The notes under the pieces: model-generated
What the model was told of the DNA's origin: nothing
Databases searched by the model: none
What the model saw: only the letters and a program-made list of their open reading frames with translations
NCBI RefSeq assembly: GCF_000308495.1
Contig: NZ_BAFU01000064.1
Location: 1-64,000 of the forward strand
Direction of reading: 5' to 3'
Length of the DNA stretch: 64,000 nt
Origin: Nocardia brevicatena NBRC 12119
Lineage (GTDB): Bacteria > Actinomycetota > Actinomycetes > Mycobacteriales > Mycobacteriaceae
Program-made: the position numbers and the translations under genes
Shown: piece after piece, positions 7,692 through 16,224 of the stretch
How positions within the stretch are numbered: position 1 is the first letter of the stretch
How the letters are laid out: each line of letters starts with the position of its first letter

Positions 7692-8279
7692 CTACCGCAC
7701 GAACGGGGTCTTGGCCCGCGCTTCGCGCAATGCGTTCGCCCACCAGAGCAACTGGTCGAGCGTGCCGTTGACGCTGTCGTCGAGTTCGGCGTCGCGGCGC
7801 GGCCAACTGCCGTCGGCGGCGAATCGCTGCCACGCCTTGGCGATGGTGACCGTGCGCCGGATCGGCACCGCGTTGAGCTCGCCGAACACCTGCCGCAGCT
7901 GGGCCGCCGCGTGACCGCCCTCGGATTCGCTGCCGTAGCCCACTACCGTCACCGGTTTGGCCGCCCATTCGACCTCGAACCAGTCGATGGCGTTCTTCAC
8001 CGCGGCCGGGAAACTCCGGTTGTACTCGGGGGTCACCACCACGAACGCGTCGGCGGCGGCGAGTCGGGCACCGAGTGCGCACACCGTGTCCGGGAGCGGC
8101 TCGTCGGGGCCGGTGAGCCGATCGGGCAGCCCGACGGTGGCCAGGTCGATCCGGTCCAGCTCGAGTCCGCGCCGGCGGCGCAGCCGGCCGGCGAACCAGT
8201 CGGCCACGGTGGGACCGAAACGTCCGGTGCGGGTGCTGCCCACGATCAACGCCACCCGTACCCGGCCGTGGTCGGTCAC
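7692..8279 (-). CDS. NADPH-dependent FMN reductase
   Basis: A 195-residue flavodoxin-like reductase that transfers electrons from NAD(P)H to FMN or a bound substrate. The FMN phosphate loop GSTRTGR is at about 14-20. The flavin-ring motif TPEYNRSFPAAVKNAIDW is complete, and VVGYGSESEGGHAAAQLR follows. The GTG start at 8279 overlaps the stop of the hydrolase gene (GTGA), so the two are translationally coupled. With the DHFR-like gene it forms a small redox cluster beside the SARP regulator. Confidence 0.9.
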   Translation of the reverse strand: MTDHGRVRVALIVGSTRTGRFGPTVADWFAGRLRRRRGLELDRIDLATVGLPDRLTGPDEPLPDTVCALGARLAAADAFVVVTPEYNRSFPAAVKNAIDWFEVEWAAKPVTVVGYGSESEGGHAAAQLRQVFGELNAVPIRRTVTIAKAWQRFAADGSWPRRDAELDDSVNGTLDQLLWWANALREARAKTPFVR

Positions 8280-9190
8280 CGCGCGCCCTTCACCGGGGCG
8301 TCGAGGAACGCCGGGATGATCGGCAGCAGCAGATCGGGCCGGTGTACCAGGCCGACATGCGAGGTACCGGGCAGAATCGCCAACTGCGAGTCCGGCAGAC
8401 CCGCGGGGGTGTCGCCCATGACGCCGCCACCGAACAGCCGGAACATCTCGACCGCGTGTTCGGGCCGGACGATATCGGAGTCGCCGATCACGGTGAGTGT
8501 GGGCGCGGTGATTCGCCGCACCTGTTCCCGGTCGTAGGACAGGATCGCGTTCTGGTTGAGCTCGCGTACCCGCTCGACCAGCCGGGGGAAGTCCTGTGGG
8601 CGAGGCGCGTTGGCCAGATAGTCGGTGTGGAACGGGCTGCCGTACAGATCTTCCGGTTTCACCTTGGTGACCCCCTCCATCAGCCCCGGGTGCATGGACT
8701 CGGCACCCAGACCGCCGGCGGCGAGAATCTGTTTGCGCACCATATCCGGATGCCGCAGCGTGATCTCCAGCGCGACACCCGCCCCCATGCTGTAGCCGAG
8801 GAAATCGGCGCGCTGCACACCGATCCCGCGCAGCAAGGCCACGGTGTCCTCGGCCATCTGCGGGGTGCGCAGCGGACGGTCGATATCGGCGGTGTGTCCG
8901 TGCGCCTGCTGTTCGACCGCGATCACCTGCCGGGTTTTCGACAGTTCCGGGATGAGCTCGCCGAAATCGGTGCCGATACCGGACAGTGCGCCGTGCAGCA
9001 GCACCAGTGGCGGACGTTCGGTGGGGGTGCCGTGCACCTCGTAGTACATGCGCAGGCCGTTGACCTCGGCGTAGGCGCCCGGTGCGACGGATTCGGCGGC
9101 GGGCGGTTCGGCCGGGCCGGCTCCGCACCCGGTCAGCAGAGCGGTGGCGGCGAGCGCGGCGGCCGCGGCGAGCGCAATGGTGAGTTTCAT
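8276..9190 (-). CDS. Alpha/beta hydrolase lipoprotein
   Basis: A 304-residue exported hydrolase. The signal peptide MKLTIALAAAAALAATALLTGC ends in a lipobox with Cys22, so it is likely anchored outside the membrane. The alpha/beta hydrolase core shows the oxyanion motif LLHGA, the nucleophile elbow GYSMG, the acidic residue in VIGDSDIVRPEH and the catalytic His in PGTSHVGLVH, so the triad looks intact. It is most like TAP/haloperoxidase-type hydrolases; substrate unknown. It is the first gene of a two-gene leftward operon with the FMN reductase. The SARP heptamer array lies 56-84 bases upstream of its ATG. Confidence 0.88.
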   Translation of the reverse strand: MKLTIALAAAAALAATALLTGCGAGPAEPPAAESVAPGAYAEVNGLRMYYEVHGTPTERPPLVLLHGALSGIGTDFGELIPELSKTRQVIAVEQQAHGHTADIDRPLRTPQMAEDTVALLRGIGVQRADFLGYSMGAGVALEITLRHPDMVRKQILAAGGLGAESMHPGLMEGVTKVKPEDLYGSPFHTDYLANAPRPQDFPRLVERVRELNQNAILSYDREQVRRITAPTLTVIGDSDIVRPEHAVEMFRLFGGGVMGDTPAGLPDSQLAILPGTSHVGLVHRPDLLLPIIPAFLDAPVKGAR

Positions 9191-9245
9191 GTCGATTCCT
9201 CTGCGGTTCGGTATTGCGTGTTGTTCTCACAATGGGCCGCCCGCC

Positions 9246-9274
9246 TTCCGGTTTGTTTACGGTCACCTTCCGGT
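9246..9274. promoter_or_regulatory. Predicted SARP binding array (three phased heptamers)
   Basis: TTCCGGT (9246-9252), TTACGGT (9257-9263) and TTCCGGT (9268-9274) are spaced exactly 11 bases apart with 4-base spacers. Leftward, 11 bases separate the array from CATTGT (9234-9229), a possible -10 for the hydrolase-FMN reductase operon. It sits in the 206-base gap between that operon and the divergent SARP gene, so it could also serve autoregulation. Confidence 0.7.
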
Positions 9275-9396
9275 TCCCGACAGCGCAGGGGGTCACCGTG
9301 TGCTTTCGTTCGAACATGCGTGGGCCGAAGGCATCCGCTCGGATCGCGCGCGGCCGAGGGTGGGGCGCTGTCGGACCTGCCGATTAGGCTGCTGCC

Positions 9397-12300
9397 ATGC
9401 GATTCGGTGTGCTCGGTCCGCTGACCGTGTGGACGGATACAGGCACCGTTGTGCCGATCCCGGGGGTCAAGGTGCGGGCGCTGCTGGCCGATCTGCTGGT
9501 GGCACCCGGCCTGCCGGTTTCCGCCGACCGGCTGGTGGACGATATCTGGGCCGACGATCCACCCGGGAACCCGGCGGGAACCCTGGCCGCCAAGGCGTCC
9601 CAGCTACGTCGGGCCCTCGAGAACGCCGAAGCGGGCGGCCGCGAACTGGTCATCTCGCCGCCGCCCGGATACCGGCTGGCCACCACCGAGGTGGATGCGC
9701 TGCGTTTCCGGACCCTGCTGGCCACCGCGCGGGAGGCGAGCGATACCGCCGGCCGGGCCCGAGCGCTCACCGAGGCGCTCGGCCTGTGGCGCGGTCCCGC
9801 GTTCGCCGACTTCCGCGACGCCGCGTTCGTCGGACCCGCCGTCGCACAACTGGAGGAGCAACGCCTCGTGGCGGTGGAGGAGCTCGCCGAGGCCCGGTTG
9901 GAACTGGGCGAATACCGGGAGGTGGCCGGCGAGCTGGGCCCGTTCGTGGCCGAATACCCCCTGCGTGAGCGCCTGCGCGCAGCACACCTGCGTGCCCTCT
10001 ACGGTGCGGGTCGACAGTCCGAGGCGCTGGCCGGCTACGAGGATCTGCGCCGGCAGCTGGCCGAGGAACTCGGGCTGGATCCGAGCCCGGAGCTGGTCGC
10101 GCTGCACGGCGCGATCCTCACCCAGGACCTGCCATTGGAAATCCCGCGTCCGGAGACCGTGGTGGTTCGCCGCCGCAGCTCGAATATCCCGGCTCAGCGC
10201 ACCGAGCTGATCGGCCGTGACACCGATCTCGCACAGCTGTGTCGCGTGGTCACCGATGCCAGGCTGGTGACACTGACCGGACCGGGTGGCGTCGGCAAGA
10301 CCCGCCTCTCGCTGGCCGCGGCCACCGCCCTGGCCGACCGGTTTCCGCATGGAACATGGCTGGTGGAACTGGCCGCCCTGGCGCCGGCGCAGGCCGACAG
10401 CGTGACGGTTCTCGCCGAAACGGTGGCGCAGGTGCTCGGTATTCCCACCGCCGACAGCGCCGAACCCACCGAACTGCTCTGCGCGGCGCTGGCGGATCAG
10501 GAACTGTTGTTGGTGCTGGACAACTGCGAGCACGTCGTGGATCACGCCGCCGACCTGACCGAACTACTGCTCGGCGCGGCGCCGCGGCTGCATGTCCTGG
10601 CCACCAGCCGCGAGCCGCTGCGGCTGCCCGGCGAGGACATCGTGCCGGTGGAGCCCTTACAGGTGCCGGCGCGCACGGCCTCCCTCGACGAACTCGCCGA
10701 TACGGGCGCCGTCCGGCTCTTCATGGCCCGGGCCCGCGCCGCAGCCCGCGATTTCACGCTCGACGCCGAGACCGCCGAGCCGGTCGCCACGCTGTGCCGC
10801 CGACTCGACGGTATCCCGCTGGCCCTGGAACTGGCCGCCACCCGGGTCCGGGCCCTGGGCGTGCACGAAATTGTCGCCCGGCTCGACGACCGGTTCACAT
10901 TGCTGGCCACCGGCCATCGCGGCGGGCCCCCGCGCCGGCAGACGCTGGCCGCGATGATCGATTGGAGCTGGGGACTGCTCGACGAGACGGAGCAGATGGT
11001 GCTGCGCCGGCTGGCTGTGCACACCGGCGGATGCGGTCTGGAGGCCGCCGAAGCGGTATGCGCCGGGGCGGGCGTGGACGAGTCGAGGGTCGCCGACGTG
11101 GTGGCACGGCTGGTGGATCGTTCCCTGGTGCACACCGCGGGCCGCCGGTATCGGCTGCTCGAATCGGTGGCGGCGTTCGGCCTGGACCGGCTGGCCGAGG
11201 CGGGTGAATCCGAGGCGGTGCATCGGGTCCACCATGAGTACTATCTGCGCCTGGCCGAACGGGCCGAAGCCGAACTGTACGGCGCCGACCAGCAGCGCTG
11301 GCTGGGCCGGCTCGATGCAGATTTCGCGAATCTGCGTGCGGCACTGGATGGTTTCCTCCGGACGGGCGACGCGGACCGGGCACTGCGCATGGTGACCGCT
11401 CTCTCCTGGTACTGGCAGCTGCGGGGCCGGCTGACCGAGGCCCGTCGCCTATTGGACGCGGCCCTGGCGCTCGGCGGCAACCCGCGCCTGGCGGCACTGG
11501 CCCGGGTACGGAATACCGGATTCACCTTCCAGCAAGGCGAATTCGCCGACGTCAACGCCATCTCGGCAACGGCCGCCGCCCTGTACGAGGCCGTCGACGA
11601 CCCGATCGAGCGGGCGCGCGGACAGTTGTTTCTCGCGTTCTCCAGCCTGGAGGCCGGCGATCTACCGGAGGTGCGGGCGCTGCTGGACGAGGCGATGGCA
11701 ACATGCGAGCGGTTCGGCGACCGCTGGGGTACGGCATTCGGACATATCGCCTCGGCCACGACGGCGCACAATCTGGTCGATCTGCCCGCCCTGGAACGAC
11801 ATGCCCGCACGGCGGGCCGGCTCTTCGCCGAACTCGGCGACCGCTGGGGCAGGGTTCGGGCCGCCGAATGGCTGGGCGGTCTGGCCGAACTCACCGGTGA
11901 TCTGGCCGGCGCCGCCGAAATCCACACCGAGGCACTGGCTCTGGCCCGAGAGCTCGAACTGTGGGGCCAGGTCTGCACCCACCTGTGCTGGTTGGGCTGG
12001 ATCGCTATGCAGGGCACCGAGTTCGACCGCGCCCGCGCCCTCGGTGAACAGGGCCGGCGGCTCGCCGCCGAACACGGCTACGGTCTCGCCGGCGCCTTCG
12101 CCGCGCTGGTTCTGGCCTTCACCGCCCGCCATACCGGCGACTTCGACACGGCCGAGAAGCTCCTCGACGAACTGCACGCGCTACCTGGCACCGACGGCGA
12201 GGAAACACCTCTGTTCCTGCCGATGCTCCAGGTCCAATGGGGCTATATCCGTGAGGCGCGCGGCAACCCGAGCGCCGCGTTCGACCTCTACCTCGCCGCG

Positions 12301-12624
12301 CTCGACGGTGCCCGACGCATCTGCGCGCCCCGCGATACCGTCTTCGCCCTGGCCGCGCTGGCGTCCGCGCTGCTCGCTCTCGGTGCGGCCGAGACCGCTG
12401 CCCGCCTTCTCGGAACCTCTGCGGCGGTGCGCGCAGCTCACGGTCTCGCCGTGCTTCCCGCCGAACGCCCCGATATCGACGGCCCCACCGAGCGCGCTGT
12501 ACTCGCTCTCGGTGAGCGGACCTTCGGCGAACTCCACAGCGCGGGTGAGCGTCTCACGCCGGCCGAGGCCCGCATATTGGCAGCGGCGGCTCGCCGCACG
12601 GAAGTCCGCGCCGTCACCTTCTGA
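9397..12624 (+). CDS. AfsR/SARP family transcriptional regulator with NB-ARC and TPR regions
   Basis: A 1075-residue activator of the large AfsR type. An OmpR-like winged-helix DNA-binding domain (about 1-90) is followed by the BTAD domain (about 95-240) ending in AEELGLDPSPELVALHGAIL. An NB-ARC ATPase comes next: Walker A GPGGVGKTR near 295, Walker B LLLVLDNCEHV near 370, sensor ATSREPLRLPGE. A C-terminal TPR-like helical half (about 620-1050) completes it. SARPs bind direct heptamer repeats with 11-bp spacing and recruit polymerase; two such repeat sets lie next to this gene. It is divergent from the lipoprotein hydrolase operon. The trigger sensed by the TPR region is unknown. Confidence 0.93.
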   Translation: MRFGVLGPLTVWTDTGTVVPIPGVKVRALLADLLVAPGLPVSADRLVDDIWADDPPGNPAGTLAAKASQLRRALENAEAGGRELVISPPPGYRLATTEVDALRFRTLLATAREASDTAGRARALTEALGLWRGPAFADFRDAAFVGPAVAQLEEQRLVAVEELAEARLELGEYREVAGELGPFVAEYPLRERLRAAHLRALYGAGRQSEALAGYEDLRRQLAEELGLDPSPELVALHGAILTQDLPLEIPRPETVVVRRRSSNIPAQRTELIGRDTDLAQLCRVVTDARLVTLTGPGGVGKTRLSLAAATALADRFPHGTWLVELAALAPAQADSVTVLAETVAQVLGIPTADSAEPTELLCAALADQELLLVLDNCEHVVDHAADLTELLLGAAPRLHVLATSREPLRLPGEDIVPVEPLQVPARTASLDELADTGAVRLFMARARAAARDFTLDAETAEPVATLCRRLDGIPLALELAATRVRALGVHEIVARLDDRFTLLATGHRGGPPRRQTLAAMIDWSWGLLDETEQMVLRRLAVHTGGCGLEAAEAVCAGAGVDESRVADVVARLVDRSLVHTAGRRYRLLESVAAFGLDRLAEAGESEAVHRVHHEYYLRLAERAEAELYGADQQRWLGRLDADFANLRAALDGFLRTGDADRALRMVTALSWYWQLRGRLTEARRLLDAALALGGNPRLAALARVRNTGFTFQQGEFADVNAISATAAALYEAVDDPIERARGQLFLAFSSLEAGDLPEVRALLDEAMATCERFGDRWGTAFGHIASATTAHNLVDLPALERHARTAGRLFAELGDRWGRVRAAEWLGGLAELTGDLAGAAEIHTEALALARELELWGQVCTHLCWLGWIAMQGTEFDRARALGEQGRRLAAEHGYGLAGAFAALVLAFTARHTGDFDTAEKLLDELHALPGTDGEETPLFLPMLQVQWGYIREARGNPSAAFDLYLAALDGARRICAPRDTVFALAALASALLALGAAETAARLLGTSAAVRAAHGLAVLPAERPDIDGPTERAVLALGERTFGELHSAGERLTPAEARILAAAARRTEVRAVTF

Positions 12625-12651
12625 GTCGATCTCCTGCCTCGACGGCTCGGG

Positions 12652-13113
12652 TCATTCCTCGAGAGCGTGGGCCATGCGGTCGAGGTCGTCGAGGAGGGCG
12701 TGCAGGCGCCGCCCGGGGATGGCCTGGGTCATGCGGGTCTCGATGGCGTAGACGTGGGTTTGGGCGACCTGCAGACGCCGGCGTCCTTCGTCGGTGAGGT
12801 GGATGGGGCGTGCCCGGCCGTGGTCCACGGCGTCGGGGCGGGTGACCAGGCCCGCGTCCTGCAGTCCACGCAGCACGACGTTCACCGACTGTCGGGTGAC
12901 GAAGATGGCGCGGGCGAGTTCGGCATTGCTCAGGCCCGGCCGCAGAGCGAGAACTTCCAGGCAGGCGTACTGCGGAACGGTCAGGTCATGGTCGCGGAGC
13001 ACCTTGTCCATGGCACCGCGTAGGGCCGCGTGCGCGCGTTTGAGCCGGTAGCCCACATATTCGGTCACATCGTCGGCCGGGTGCGGTGATTCGTCCGTCC
13101 GCGGATTCTTCAT
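12652..13113 (-). CDS. MarR family transcriptional regulator
   Basis: A 153-residue winged-helix regulator. Helix 1 (YVGYRLKRAHAALRGAMDKVL), the recognition region LSNAELARAIFVTRQSVNVVLRGLQDAGLV and the wing ending DHGRARPIHLTDEGRRRL are typical. MarR proteins usually repress a divergent gene and are released by a small ligand. Here the divergent gene is a VOC protein 80 bases away. Two near-identical TGTCAA-N4/5-TGACA palindromes lie between them, and one overlaps the MarR start codon, which fits autorepression. Confidence 0.92.
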   Translation of the reverse strand: MKNPRTDESPHPADDVTEYVGYRLKRAHAALRGAMDKVLRDHDLTVPQYACLEVLALRPGLSNAELARAIFVTRQSVNVVLRGLQDAGLVTRPDAVDHGRARPIHLTDEGRRRLQVAQTHVYAIETRMTQAIPGRRLHALLDDLDRMAHALEE

Positions 13114-13130
13114 GTCAATAGTTTGACATG
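13111..13130. promoter_or_regulatory. MarR operator 1
   Basis: CATGTCAA-TAGT-TTGACATG is a perfect 8+8 palindrome with a 4-base centre. It includes the start codon of the marR gene (13111-13113), so binding would block its own expression. Confidence 0.7.
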
Positions 13131-13157
13131 CCGGATGCGCTCGCGCTAGCGTCTCTT

Positions 13158-13175
13158 ATGTCAATATTATGACAT
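13158..13175. promoter_or_regulatory. MarR operator 2
   Basis: ATGTCA-ATATTA-TGACAT is a palindrome sharing the TGTCAATA and TGACA arms of operator 1. It ends 18 bases before the VOC gene start, where it would overlap the promoter or leader of that gene. Confidence 0.7.
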
Positions 13176-13193
13176 TGAAACAAGGGGAATCCC

Positions 13194-13568
13194 ATGACTG
13201 TCACCATCGACGGCCCAGACTTCATGGCATTGCAGGTGCACGACGTGGAAGCGGCCGCCACCTTCTGCGAGCAGCACCTCGGCCTACGCCGCAGCCCCGT
13301 CTCACCTCCCGGGGCGGTCGTCTTCGAGACCGAGCCGATCCCGTTCGCCGTGCGTGAACCACTACCCGGAACCGACCTCGACGCCGGACGCCCCGGCCTG
13401 GGAGTCGCCCTCTGGTTCGCCACCCCCGACGCGCACGCGCTGCACGACCGGCTCACCAGCGGCGGAGTCGAGGTCCTCACACCGGTCTCCGACAGCCCGT
13501 TCGGTCCGACGTTCTCCTTCACCGGCCCCGAGGGCTACGTTCTGACCGTCCACGGAACCCGCCGGTGA
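13194..13568 (+). CDS. VOC (glyoxalase/bleomycin resistance) family protein
   Basis: A 124-residue protein with two beta-alpha-beta-beta-beta modules of the vicinal oxygen chelate fold. MALQVHDVEAAATFCEQHLGLR opens module one, GLGVALWFATPDAHALHDRL opens module two, and GPTFSFTGPEGYVLTVHG closes it. Members include glyoxalase I, dioxygenases and antibiotic-binding proteins; nothing here fixes the substrate. ATG 13194 follows AAGGGGAATCCC. The divergent MarR gene and the paired operators suggest induction by a small, possibly toxic, molecule. Confidence 0.88.
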   Translation: MTVTIDGPDFMALQVHDVEAAATFCEQHLGLRRSPVSPPGAVVFETEPIPFAVREPLPGTDLDAGRPGLGVALWFATPDAHALHDRLTSGGVEVLTPVSDSPFGPTFSFTGPEGYVLTVHGTRR

Positions 13569-13754
13569 CCGACCGTATCGACCGGGCCGCAGGCGGGATC
13601 CCGCACCTCGCCTTCCGGGCCGACGATTCCACCCCGGCCATCGAGCGCACGTAGGGCTCATGGCCGGATGGCGGAGGCCACGGGAAGGCGCAATGTCGCC
13701 ACTGCCGCACCGAGCAAGGTCGAGAGCAGAACCACTGCCCCATAAGGTGGCAGC

Positions 13755-14534
13755 ATGGCGGATGACTCCCAGATCTTCGACGGATACCGCAGAAACGCGC
13801 GGTTCTGGATCCGGATCATCCGAGAACGCCGGGACAAGTATCAGGTAGAGCTCACCGATCCCGCCCTGTTGGACATGATCGGCTCGTGCGCGGGCCGAAG
13901 GGTTCTCGACGCGGGCTGCGGCGAGGGCTATCTGACCCGAGAACTGCTGCGACGCGGGGCCGCTCAGATCCACGCCGTGGACACCTGCCGCGAGCTCGTC
14001 GACGCCGCCGAACGACATCCCGAGGCGGGAGGCGGCCGCGCCACCTACCACCATGCCGATGTCGCCGACCTCCCCGTGCCGGACGCAAGCGTCGACCTCG
14101 TCGTCGCCAACCGCCTCCCCCACGGTGTCGCCGCCCCCGAACGCCGATTCCGCGAATTCTCCCGAGTACTCACCGATTCCGGCCGGCTTGTCATCCTCGG
14201 TATGCACCCGTGCTTCTACGCCTCGCGCACCGACCGCGCCCGCGGCGTCGGTCCATCCGCCGACTCGTATTTCCGCGTGCGCACCGTGGAACAGCATTTC
14301 ACCGTGGACGGCCTCGTCTCCCCTGCGCCGTCGTGGCAACAGTTCCATTCCCTCGAGGCCTACATCACCATGATCACCGACGCGGGTTTCACCGTCTCCG
14401 CGCTGCGCGAACCCCACCCAACGGAGCGGCAGCGATCCTCGGACCCCTGGTGGAACGAGAACTTCACCCGTCCGATGTTCCTGCTGCTCGAATGCCTCCG
14501 TCGCCGAAGCGGCACCGACACTTCGCATCACTGA
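13755..14534 (+). CDS. Class I SAM-dependent methyltransferase
   Basis: A 259-residue methyltransferase. Motif I, VLDAGCGEGYLTREL (D52 to G58), binds S-adenosylmethionine. The acidic residue after strand 2 (IHAVDTCRELVDAAE), motif II (YHHADVADLPVPDASVDLVVAN) and motif III (SRVLTDSGRLVILGMHP) all follow. ATG 13755 has AAGGTGG upstream. The acceptor cannot be predicted. It stands alone between the VOC gene and a convergent TetR gene; a similar but broken methyltransferase lies at 16244. Confidence 0.9.
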   Translation: MADDSQIFDGYRRNARFWIRIIRERRDKYQVELTDPALLDMIGSCAGRRVLDAGCGEGYLTRELLRRGAAQIHAVDTCRELVDAAERHPEAGGGRATYHHADVADLPVPDASVDLVVANRLPHGVAAPERRFREFSRVLTDSGRLVILGMHPCFYASRTDRARGVGPSADSYFRVRTVEQHFTVDGLVSPAPSWQQFHSLEAYITMITDAGFTVSALREPHPTERQRSSDPWWNENFTRPMFLLLECLRRRSGTDTSHH

Positions 14535-14560
14535 GTCGAGACCGTCCGCCGACGGCCGGC

Positions 14561-15193
14561 TCAGCGACCGAAAGCGGCGAGGAACGTGGTGATCGCGGCG
14601 TCGGTCACGGTATTCACCTCGGCCTCGGGTACCGGCTCGTCACCGAACCGGTACCGAGCCTGCAACGGTCCGGTGAGCAGCGCGGCCAGCTGCGCCGCGG
14701 CCATATCCGGATCGTCGATACGCAGCGCGCCGGCCAATGCGAGCCGGGCGAGCCGGTCGGCGAGCGTCCGCACGACTCGGTCGGCGACGCCGTCGACCAC
14801 CCCGAGAAGATCGGGAAACCGTCCGGCCTCGGCGCACACCAGGCGCCGTAGGGCGCGGGATTCCGGGGTGCAGTAGCACCGGACCAGCTCCGCACCGACG
14901 GATCGCAGGGTCTTCCTCAGGTCCGGACCGGGGTCGGCCAGCTGTTCCACGACGGCCAGGTTGGCCGCCAGCGCGGTCTCCGACAGCACTTGCACGGCTT
15001 GCCGAAAGATCTGCTCCTTATCGCCGAAGTGGTTGTAGACCGTGGCCTTGGCGACGCCCGCCTCGGCGGCGATCCGGTCCACTCGGGCCTGTGCGTAGCC
15101 GGTACGCGCGAACACGGTGAACGCGGCGGCCAGCACTGCCTGTTGCTTGTCGATGCGCCCGCGGGGACGGGGCGAGATTCCGGGGGTGGCCAC
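14561..15193 (-). CDS. TetR family transcriptional regulator
   Basis: A 210-residue repressor with the standard N-terminal helix-turn-helix (about 15-60; VDRIAAEAGVAKATVYNHFG) and a C-terminal TetR_C-like ligand domain (CYCTPESRALRRLVCAEAGRFPDLL) of the AcrR/YbiH type. It is divergent from the SDR gene at 15326. Two inverted repeats built on GAGTC/GACTC lie in the 132-base gap between them and are probable operators. It likely represses both itself and the SDR gene. Confidence 0.92.
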   Translation of the reverse strand: MATPGISPRPRGRIDKQQAVLAAAFTVFARTGYAQARVDRIAAEAGVAKATVYNHFGDKEQIFRQAVQVLSETALAANLAVVEQLADPGPDLRKTLRSVGAELVRCYCTPESRALRRLVCAEAGRFPDLLGVVDGVADRVVRTLADRLARLALAGALRIDDPDMAAAQLAALLTGPLQARYRFGDEPVPEAEVNTVTDAAITTFLAAFGR

Positions 15194-15235
15194 CCGCTCA
15201 TCCTAAGACGAGACGGTCAGCTTTCCAGACCCACG

Positions 15236-15275
15236 AGTCTAGACTATTGGAGCCAAGTGTTTAGACTCAAGAGTC
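15236..15275. promoter_or_regulatory. Probable TetR operator region
   Basis: Two related inverted repeats: AGTCTAGACT (15236-15245, perfect 10-base palindrome) and GACTC-AA-GAGTC (15264-15275). Both use the AGACT/AGTCT element, and TTTAGACTC at 15260 repeats it. They lie midway between the divergent TetR and SDR genes. Confidence 0.6.
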
Positions 15276-15325
15276 CAAAAGTCGCCGGGTAGACGCCCGG
15301 AGCTGCTCATCCCATGGAGGTCTCG

Positions 15326-16204
15326 ATGAAAACCGTGGTGATCACCGGCGGAACCGACGGCATCGGCAAGGCGCTCGCCCTGACCTATCTGAAGCGCGGC
15401 GACCGCGTCGTCGCCATCGGTACGAACCCCACCAAGGGCCGAACGCTCCACGACGCCGCGGCCACGCTCGGCGCGACCGACCGGCTCGAGTTCATTCGAG
15501 CGGATCTGAGCCTGGTAGCCGAGAACCAGCGGGTGCTCGACCGGATCACCGGCACCTACCCGGTCGTCGATGTCCTGGTGCTCGGCGCACGGTACTACCG
15601 GTCGCAGCGCGCGGTGACCGCGGAGGGATTCGAGGCCAATTTCGCCCTCTTCTACCTGAGCCGCTACCTACTCGGACACGGGCTGGTCGCCCATATGGAA
15701 CGAGCGGCCACGCCGGTGCTGGTGGATCTGTCCGGTCCCGGCGGCGATCTCTCCCATATCCGGTGGGCCGACCTCCAATTCGGCCGCTCCTACGACCCGG
15801 ACGCGATCATGCACCAGTGCGGCAAACTCAGCGACCTGCTCGCGGTCGCGTTCACCCACCGCTACCCACACAGCCGCATCCGCTACCTGCTCCTGCATCC
15901 AGGTCTCACCGCCACCGGTTTCACCGGCGACTATTCCCCGGCCGACGCGGCCGTGGTCGCCGGTATGCGGAACCGCGCCCAGCCCGTCGAAACCGCCCTC
16001 GCCCGCATCCTGCCCCACCTGGACAACCCGCCGTCGGCCCCGTTGTCCGCCTTCATGCAGGACACCCCTGTCGATATCGGTGGCGCAGCGTTCGACCCCG
16101 CCGCGGCCGAACGCCTGGCCCGCCACACGGAGAAACTGCTGAGCTCCACGGGCCTTTCCCAGGGCCACCGGCACGGATACCGGGACGCGCCCGGGCCACG
16201 GTAG
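15326..16204 (+). CDS. SDR family protein with altered catalytic residues
   Basis: A 292-residue Rossmann-fold protein of the short-chain dehydrogenase family, closest to the WW-oxidoreductase/retinol dehydrogenase-like group. The cofactor motif TGGTDGIG (7-14) and the D60 of RADLS are present. At the active site, Ser136 (LVDLSGPGG) and Lys167 are kept, but the Tyr of YxxxK is His163 (HQCGK), and the usual NNAG motif reads VLGA. The ATG at 15326 has GGAGG five bases upstream; an ATG at 15314 overlaps that site and is less likely. Activity may be changed or lost. It is probably controlled by the divergent TetR. Confidence 0.85.
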   Translation: MKTVVITGGTDGIGKALALTYLKRGDRVVAIGTNPTKGRTLHDAAATLGATDRLEFIRADLSLVAENQRVLDRITGTYPVVDVLVLGARYYRSQRAVTAEGFEANFALFYLSRYLLGHGLVAHMERAATPVLVDLSGPGGDLSHIRWADLQFGRSYDPDAIMHQCGKLSDLLAVAFTHRYPHSRIRYLLLHPGLTATGFTGDYSPADAAVVAGMRNRAQPVETALARILPHLDNPPSAPLSAFMQDTPVDIGGAAFDPAAAERLARHTEKLLSSTGLSQGHRHGYRDAPGPR

Positions 16205-16224
16205 CTCGATGCCGGTCCGTCCGA

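Noticed and set aside
13566-13655. 29-codon frame overlapping the VOC stop (GTGA)
   Set aside because: It could be a remnant of another VOC-like gene (GIPHLAFRADD) but is too short and has no independent support.
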